Shown here piece by piece: positions 54,638 to 58,439 of a stretch of DNA of 58,439 bases. Location: the NCBI GenBank assembly GCA_947450605.1, contig CANFWB010000007.1, positions 1-58,439 on the forward strand. The letters are read 5' to 3'. The position numbers were made by a program, and so were the translations under genes. The notes under the pieces are model-generated. The model searched no databases. It had not been told where the DNA came from and saw only the letters and a program-made list of their open reading frames with translations. Position 1 is the first letter of the stretch, and every line of letters begins with the position of its first letter. The DNA comes from Burkholderiaceae bacterium. GTDB lineage: Bacteria > Pseudomonadota > Gammaproteobacteria > Burkholderiales > Burkholderiaceae.

Positions 54638-54951
54638 GCCTTATGAAGTCTTCCGGTCTAGTTAGATTGGTCATCTTCATCCCTGTGAATAGTGTGAACC
54701 GATAATGCATTTCATCTAAGCTGTAATTCTCAGGCAAGGTGTTTAATGGGAATTAGGCGGAAGGAAGATTATTGTTGCAATCAGAATGCCAATTCATTTG
54801 AAACAGGTCAAATACTTTAAAGGCTTTTTTTATCCAATCCTAGGGTTACCCCTTGCACTCTTACTGGCACTTAATTTAGATACTGGCGAAGGTTGATTTT
54901 TGCCCTTGAATTTTGCTTAGAACCTAAATGGATGAGCCAAATTGGCTTAAT
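54638..54951. other. Intergenic region with no clear gene
   Basis: About 310 bp between the DUF1345 gene (longest form) and xthA. It is A/T rich. I find no tRNA and no strong promoter. A 36-codon plus-strand frame (54786-54896) encodes a hydrophobic peptide with a poor ribosome site and is treated as doubtful. An inverted repeat lies at its right end. Confidence 0.6.
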
Positions 54952-54956
54952 TTAGG
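54923..54956 (-). terminator. Nested inverted repeat at the end of xthA
   Basis: CCTAAAT (54923-54929) and ATTTAGG (54950-54956) enclose a smaller palindrome AGCCAA-A-TTGGCT (54935-54947). It overlaps the xthA stop codon. There is no T run on the minus strand, so it is at best a weak terminator or a 3' stabilising structure for the glnA-ntrBC-xthA transcript. Confidence 0.4.
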
Positions 54957-55800
54957 CCATCTTGATTTCTGCAATCACCGGCGCATGATCTGAAGGCTGC
55001 TCCCAAGTGCGTGGCTCTTTATCGATAATGCTTGCCGTGCATTTATCTTTGAGAGGTTCACTCAAAAGAATGTGATCAATCCGCATTCCAGCATTACGTC
55101 TAAAGCCCATCATGCGGTAATCCCACCAACTAAATGATTTAGGAGCTTGCTCAAACATTCGGAAGGAATCTGTTAAGCCCAACTCAATCAGTCTTTGGAA
55201 TGCCTCTCGCTCAGGCGGAGATACCAAATTTTGGCCAACCCACTTCGAGGGATCATGTACATCGACATCGGTAGGTGCAATATTGAAGTCACCCAATAAT
55301 GCGAGTCGACTATTCTGGCTCAATTCGTCCTTTAGCCAAGCTTCAAGCACTTTAAGCCACCCTAACTTGTAAACAAACTTATCACTATCGGGAGATTGAC
55401 CATTGGGGAAATATGCCGAGATAAGTCTCATAGGCGGCATTCCTGCAAAAGGAATGGTTGCAGCCAGAATGCGCTGCTGCTCATCTACGTTGCCTGGAAT
55501 ATTTCTGATGGGCTTTAAAAAGGTAGTGCTAGCATCCGATGCAATGGGAGCCAAGGCTGATTTACGCACAATGATAGCAACGCCGTTATAAGTCTTTTGC
55601 CCAGCAACCAGGCTAAGATAACCCGCTTCCTCTAACTCGCGGTGCGGGTATTTATCATCGGTTAACTTCAACTCTTGGAGACATAGAGCATCAATCGGCT
55701 TCTTTGCCTTTTCTTGATCCTGCAGCCATCTCAAGACTTGGGGTAAGCGCACCTTAAGTGAATTAACATTCCAGGCGGCTATTCTTACCGACTCAGTCAT
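54952..55800 (-). CDS. xthA: Exodeoxyribonuclease III
   Basis: A 282-residue AP endonuclease/3'-5' exonuclease of base-excision repair. IAAWNVNSLKVRLPQVLRWL, CLQELKLTDDKYP (metal-binding Glu), SAYFPNGQSPDSDKF, LLGDFNIAPTDVDVHDP (catalytic Asp/Asn) and RIDHILLSEPL, PSDHAPVIAEI (catalytic His) are all present. Its start overlaps the ntrC stop by eight bases, so it is translationally coupled to nitrogen-control genes. Confidence 0.96.
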   Translation of the reverse strand: MTESVRIAAWNVNSLKVRLPQVLRWLQDQEKAKKPIDALCLQELKLTDDKYPHRELEEAGYLSLVAGQKTYNGVAIIVRKSALAPIASDASTTFLKPIRNIPGNVDEQQRILAATIPFAGMPPMRLISAYFPNGQSPDSDKFVYKLGWLKVLEAWLKDELSQNSRLALLGDFNIAPTDVDVHDPSKWVGQNLVSPPEREAFQRLIELGLTDSFRMFEQAPKSFSWWDYRMMGFRRNAGMRIDHILLSEPLKDKCTASIIDKEPRTWEQPSDHAPVIAEIKMA

Positions 55801-57244
55801 CTATCCCCAACTCCTGCAACTTACGAGTAATCGTATTGCGGCCAATTCCCAGACGCTGTGCAGCCTCTACACGTCTACCACGAGTTACTTCGAGCGCAGC
55901 TTGCAGAACCGCTTTTTCAAACTTAGAACATAGAACGTCATACACTTGTGTATCGCCATCCTGTAGCATTTTGACTGCTAACCGGCCTAATCCACCCTCC
56001 CAATCAACAGCCCCGCCTCGAGCGGCAGAGGGATTGACAGGATTTGACTCTCCTTGCAACACAATAGGGTGATCACTTGTGTCGGTCAAAATATCTGCAG
56101 GTAAATCGCCGCTACCAATGAGATTAGATGGCGTCATGACGGTCAACCAATGACAGAGGTTTTCTAATTGGCGAACATTGCCAGGAAACGGCATGGCACT
56201 AATATCTTTTAACACTTCATCAGAGAGTTTTTTGGCTTCAACACCCAAAGACTTTGCGCAGGAAAGCATGAAGTGGCGAGCCAATACTGGAATGTCTTCT
56301 GCGCGTTCCCGCAAGGCCGGCATACGCAAACGAATCACATTTAAGCGATGCAGTAAGTCTTCACGGAAAGCGCCCGCAGCAACCCGTGCTTCGAGATTTT
56401 GATGAGTCGATGCAATGATGCGTACATTTGCCTTGATGGGATCTTGGCCACCAATGCGATAAAAGTGACCATCCGTTAATGCACGCAATAAGCGAGTCTG
56501 TAAATCAAAAGGGATCTCACCAATTTCATCTAAAAATAAGGTACCACCATCAGCCTGCTCAAAACGACCGCGACGCAAAGTTAACGCTCCTTGAAAGGCG
56601 CCACGCTCATGTCCAAATAATTCGGACTCCAATAAATCCTTAGGTACTGCAGCAGTACTAAATGCAACGAATGGGCCTTTGGCGCGAGGACTGTGCTTAT
56701 GCAAAGCTTGAGCTACTAGTTCTTTACCCGTTCCTGATTCACCAGTAATTAGCACTGTTGAATGGGACTGGGCAAGACGGCCAATTGCTCGGAAGACCTC
56801 TTGCATTGCTGGAGCTTGACCAATAATTTCAGTGGAATCTTGCCTCCAGCCGTTGATCTCTTTGTTACCGGATTGATTACGCTCGCTTTGCTCCATCGCT
56901 CGACGAATCAACTCTACCGCTTTATCAACATCAAAGGGTTTCGTGAGGTATTCAAATGCACCGCCCTGAAAAGAAGATACTGCTGAATCCAAATCAGAGT
57001 AAGCGGTCATGATGATGACAGGAAGCATCGGGTGAGTTTCTTTTACATTCTGCAAAAGATCCAAACCATTACCACGCGGCATGCGAATGTCAGAGATCAA
57101 TACCTGGGGGGCCTCTTTTTCTAAGGCATTAAGCACATCGTTGGGATTAGAAAAACTCTTGTGCGGGATATTTTCGCGAGTCAGCGCCTTTTCCAATACC
57201 CAACGAATTGATTGGTCATCGTCCACGATCCAAACGGGTTTCAT
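55793..57244 (-). CDS. ntrC: Nitrogen regulation response regulator NtrC
   Basis: A 483-residue sigma-54 activator. Receiver with D52 (ISDIRMPRGNG), AAA+ domain with Walker A GESGTGKE (168-175) and Walker B GGTLFLDE (233-240), and a Fis-type HTH at the end (AAQRLGIGRNTITRKLQELGI). The sigma-54 contact loop reads GAFQGA (215-220) rather than GAFTGA; the codon is CAA. Position after ntrB with a 4-bp overlap and downstream of glnA confirms the identity. It should activate nitrogen-limitation genes when phosphorylated by NtrB. Confidence 0.95.
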   Translation of the reverse strand: MKPVWIVDDDQSIRWVLEKALTRENIPHKSFSNPNDVLNALEKEAPQVLISDIRMPRGNGLDLLQNVKETHPMLPVIIMTAYSDLDSAVSSFQGGAFEYLTKPFDVDKAVELIRRAMEQSERNQSGNKEINGWRQDSTEIIGQAPAMQEVFRAIGRLAQSHSTVLITGESGTGKELVAQALHKHSPRAKGPFVAFSTAAVPKDLLESELFGHERGAFQGALTLRRGRFEQADGGTLFLDEIGEIPFDLQTRLLRALTDGHFYRIGGQDPIKANVRIIASTHQNLEARVAAGAFREDLLHRLNVIRLRMPALRERAEDIPVLARHFMLSCAKSLGVEAKKLSDEVLKDISAMPFPGNVRQLENLCHWLTVMTPSNLIGSGDLPADILTDTSDHPIVLQGESNPVNPSAARGGAVDWEGGLGRLAVKMLQDGDTQVYDVLCSKFEKAVLQAALEVTRGRRVEAAQRLGIGRNTITRKLQELGIDD

Positions 57245-58377
57245 AATGCTTTCTCCTGCCTACGGTAAGGAATTTGAATTTGAAAATCTGTCCGTCCAGG
57301 ACGGCTATCGCAAGCGATAAAGCCCTGGTGCTGCTGTACAAAGGTTTGAGCCAAGGTGAGACCGAGGCCACTGCCTCCGTCCCTGCCAGAAACTAATGGG
57401 AAGAAAATTCGCTCGCGAATATCCTCCGGGATGCCGGGCCCGTTATCGATCACACGTAGATCCATCGCCATCTTGTAGCGCTGCTTGGAAATGGTGACAG
57501 ATCTAGCTACCCTGGTCTTCAATTCAATTTGGGCAATGCCTTGAGCAATTTCCTCGGAAAGTGCTTGGGCTGCATTGTGGGCAATGTTTAAGACTGCTTG
57601 GATTAATTGTTCGCGATCGCCCAGTAGATCTGGAAGACTAGTGTCATAGTTGCGAATAATCCGCAATCCCTTGGGAAACTCAGCCAACACTAGGCTGCGA
57701 ACCCGCTCCAAAGCTTCATGGACGTTAAATAATTCCATAGAATGGGCTTTGCGATGCGGTGCCAGCAGTCGATCTACTAGATTCTGCAGGCGATCCGACT
57801 CTTTAATAATGACCTGGGTATATTCACGCAAGCCTTTATCTGGAAGCTCAAACTCCAACAATTGAGCGGCACCACGAATGCCTCCCAAAGGATTTTTAAT
57901 CTCATGCGCTAAGTTACGCATTAACTGCTTATTGGCTTCAACCTGCTGAGTCACGCGCTCATCACGCTCACTCCGCAATTGCTGATCAATCGGAAACCAC
58001 TCCATGATGATGAGCGAGGGATCTTCAAGGCTTGCCACTACTACGTGTGCAGGGGTAGACTCCTGATGAATGCTTCCGGGCAAGGAATGCAAGACCATTT
58101 CTTGACGCTGAGCGGAAACATGCCCCGCCTTGATCTCTTCAATCATGAGCTTAATCGACTCATTATCTCCAAACAAGTTATGCACAGACTGGCCCTCAAG
58201 CGATTTACGGGAAAGATCCAATGCCGACTCTGCGGCTGGGTTCACGTAAACCAATTGTTGGTTATCTGCCTCAAATACCACAATGGCATTCGGCATCTGA
58301 TCAAGCAATGTCGGAAAAAAAGGAGCAGCCGAAGCTGCCCCTTTGAACGAATTGCGCAATAGACCTGCGCTCAACAT
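57241..58377 (-). CDS. ntrB: Nitrogen regulation sensor kinase NtrB
   Basis: A 378-residue soluble kinase that phosphorylates or dephosphorylates NtrC under PII control. A PAS domain (LLDQMPNAIVVFEADNQQLVYVNPAAESALDLS, about 23-130) is followed by the H-box RNLAHEIKNPLGGIRGAAQLLE and by the ATPase with NIAHNAAQAL, VIDNGPGIPEDIRERIFFPLVSGRDGGSGLGLTLAQTFVQQHQG. GGAGAA lies just before the ATG. There is no membrane segment. It begins 11 bases after the glnA stop. Confidence 0.96.
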   Translation of the reverse strand: MLSAGLLRNSFKGAASAAPFFPTLLDQMPNAIVVFEADNQQLVYVNPAAESALDLSRKSLEGQSVHNLFGDNESIKLMIEEIKAGHVSAQRQEMVLHSLPGSIHQESTPAHVVVASLEDPSLIIMEWFPIDQQLRSERDERVTQQVEANKQLMRNLAHEIKNPLGGIRGAAQLLEFELPDKGLREYTQVIIKESDRLQNLVDRLLAPHRKAHSMELFNVHEALERVRSLVLAEFPKGLRIIRNYDTSLPDLLGDREQLIQAVLNIAHNAAQALSEEIAQGIAQIELKTRVARSVTISKQRYKMAMDLRVIDNGPGIPEDIRERIFFPLVSGRDGGSGLGLTLAQTFVQQHQGFIACDSRPGRTDFQIQIPYRRQEKAL

Positions 58378-58388
58378 TTCTCCTTCGC

Positions 58389-58439
58389 TTACAGGGAGTA
58401 GTACATATCGAATTCGATCGGATGAGTTGTCATACGGAA
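58389..58439 (-). CDS. glnA: Glutamine synthetase, C-terminal fragment at window edge
   Basis: Only the last 16 codons and stop are inside the window: FRMTTHPIEFDMYYSL. The HPxEFDMYYS ending is the hallmark of bacterial GlnA I. It would convert glutamate and ammonia to glutamine. The gene runs off the right edge. The 11-bp gap to ntrB leaves no room for the terminator and second promoter found between glnA and ntrB (glnL) in enteric bacteria. Confidence 0.93.
   Translation of the reverse strand, partial: FRMTTHPIEFDMYYSL

Noticed and set aside
1..58439. tRNA, rRNA or CRISPR loci
   Set aside because: No cloverleaf-like segment, ribosomal RNA signature or regular spacer-repeat array was seen when reading the intergenic regions; all are short and explained by promoters, hairpins or nothing visible.

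Overview
The window looks like a chromosome segment of a free-living betaproteobacterium of the order Burkholderiales, most likely Polynucleobacter or a close relative. Reasons: homodimeric PDH E1 with a lipoyl-domain-fused dihydrolipoyl dehydrogenase, a phasin, orphan Bug-type binding proteins, DUF2863 and DUF4936 proteins, Aat and Bpt transferases side by side, a glnA-ntrB-ntrC array, small intergenic gaps and moderate GC. The genus is inferred from gene content, not from a search. I see no tRNA, rRNA, CRISPR array or insertion sequence.

Layout. 1-18.2 kb is housekeeping: mdh and a small secreted MliC-like protein; yaaA-DUF2863 on the minus strand; a long plus-strand run (methionine-type aminotransferase, YfcG-like GST, 3-hydroxybutyryl-CoA dehydrogenase, DUF3429 membrane protein, rarA, HCCA-isomerase-like protein, secreted cyclophilin, pabB-pabC fusion, Nudix, aat, bpt, pyrD, iclR-type regulator); then a PbpG-like peptidase, an EamA transporter and a phasin. 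41.4-51.6 kb holds the pyruvate dehydrogenase operon aceE-aceF-lpdA (minus), a divergent FixL/FixJ-like two-component pair and folD. 51.6-58.4 kb holds an M3 oligopeptidase, a DUF1345 membrane protein, xthA, ntrC, ntrB and the last codons of glnA.

Between them, at 18.2-41.4 kb, lies a catabolic island of two long minus-strand operons plus two regulators. Operon A (40406 down to 28113) has a three-subunit molybdenum hydroxylase, an acyl-CoA ligase and an enoyl-CoA-hydratase-family enzyme in the order of the furoate cluster hmfABCDE, followed by a complete LIV-type ABC importer and a Bug binding protein. Operon B (27093 down to 18249) has an enolase-superfamily enzyme, an aldehyde dehydrogenase, a Bug protein, an FMN 2-hydroxyacid dehydrogenase, a ThDP enzyme, and a UbiD/UbiX pair resembling HmfF/HmfG. 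A LysR gene is divergent from operon B and an AraC gene sits upstream of operon A.

How it may work (inference): operon B resembles a mandelate-type pathway (hydroxy acid to keto acid to aldehyde to carboxylate) ending in a prenylated-FMN decarboxylase. If the ring is a furan, ALDH would make 2,5-furandicarboxylate, UbiD would decarboxylate it to 2-furoate, and operon A would convert 2-furoate through furoyl-CoA to 2-oxoglutarate for the TCA cycle. The furoate half rests on gene order and family identity. The mandelate-like upper half, and its link to furans, would be new to me. A pair of 18-bp direct repeats one 20-bp period apart in front of operon A looks like the operator of the AraC-type regulator.
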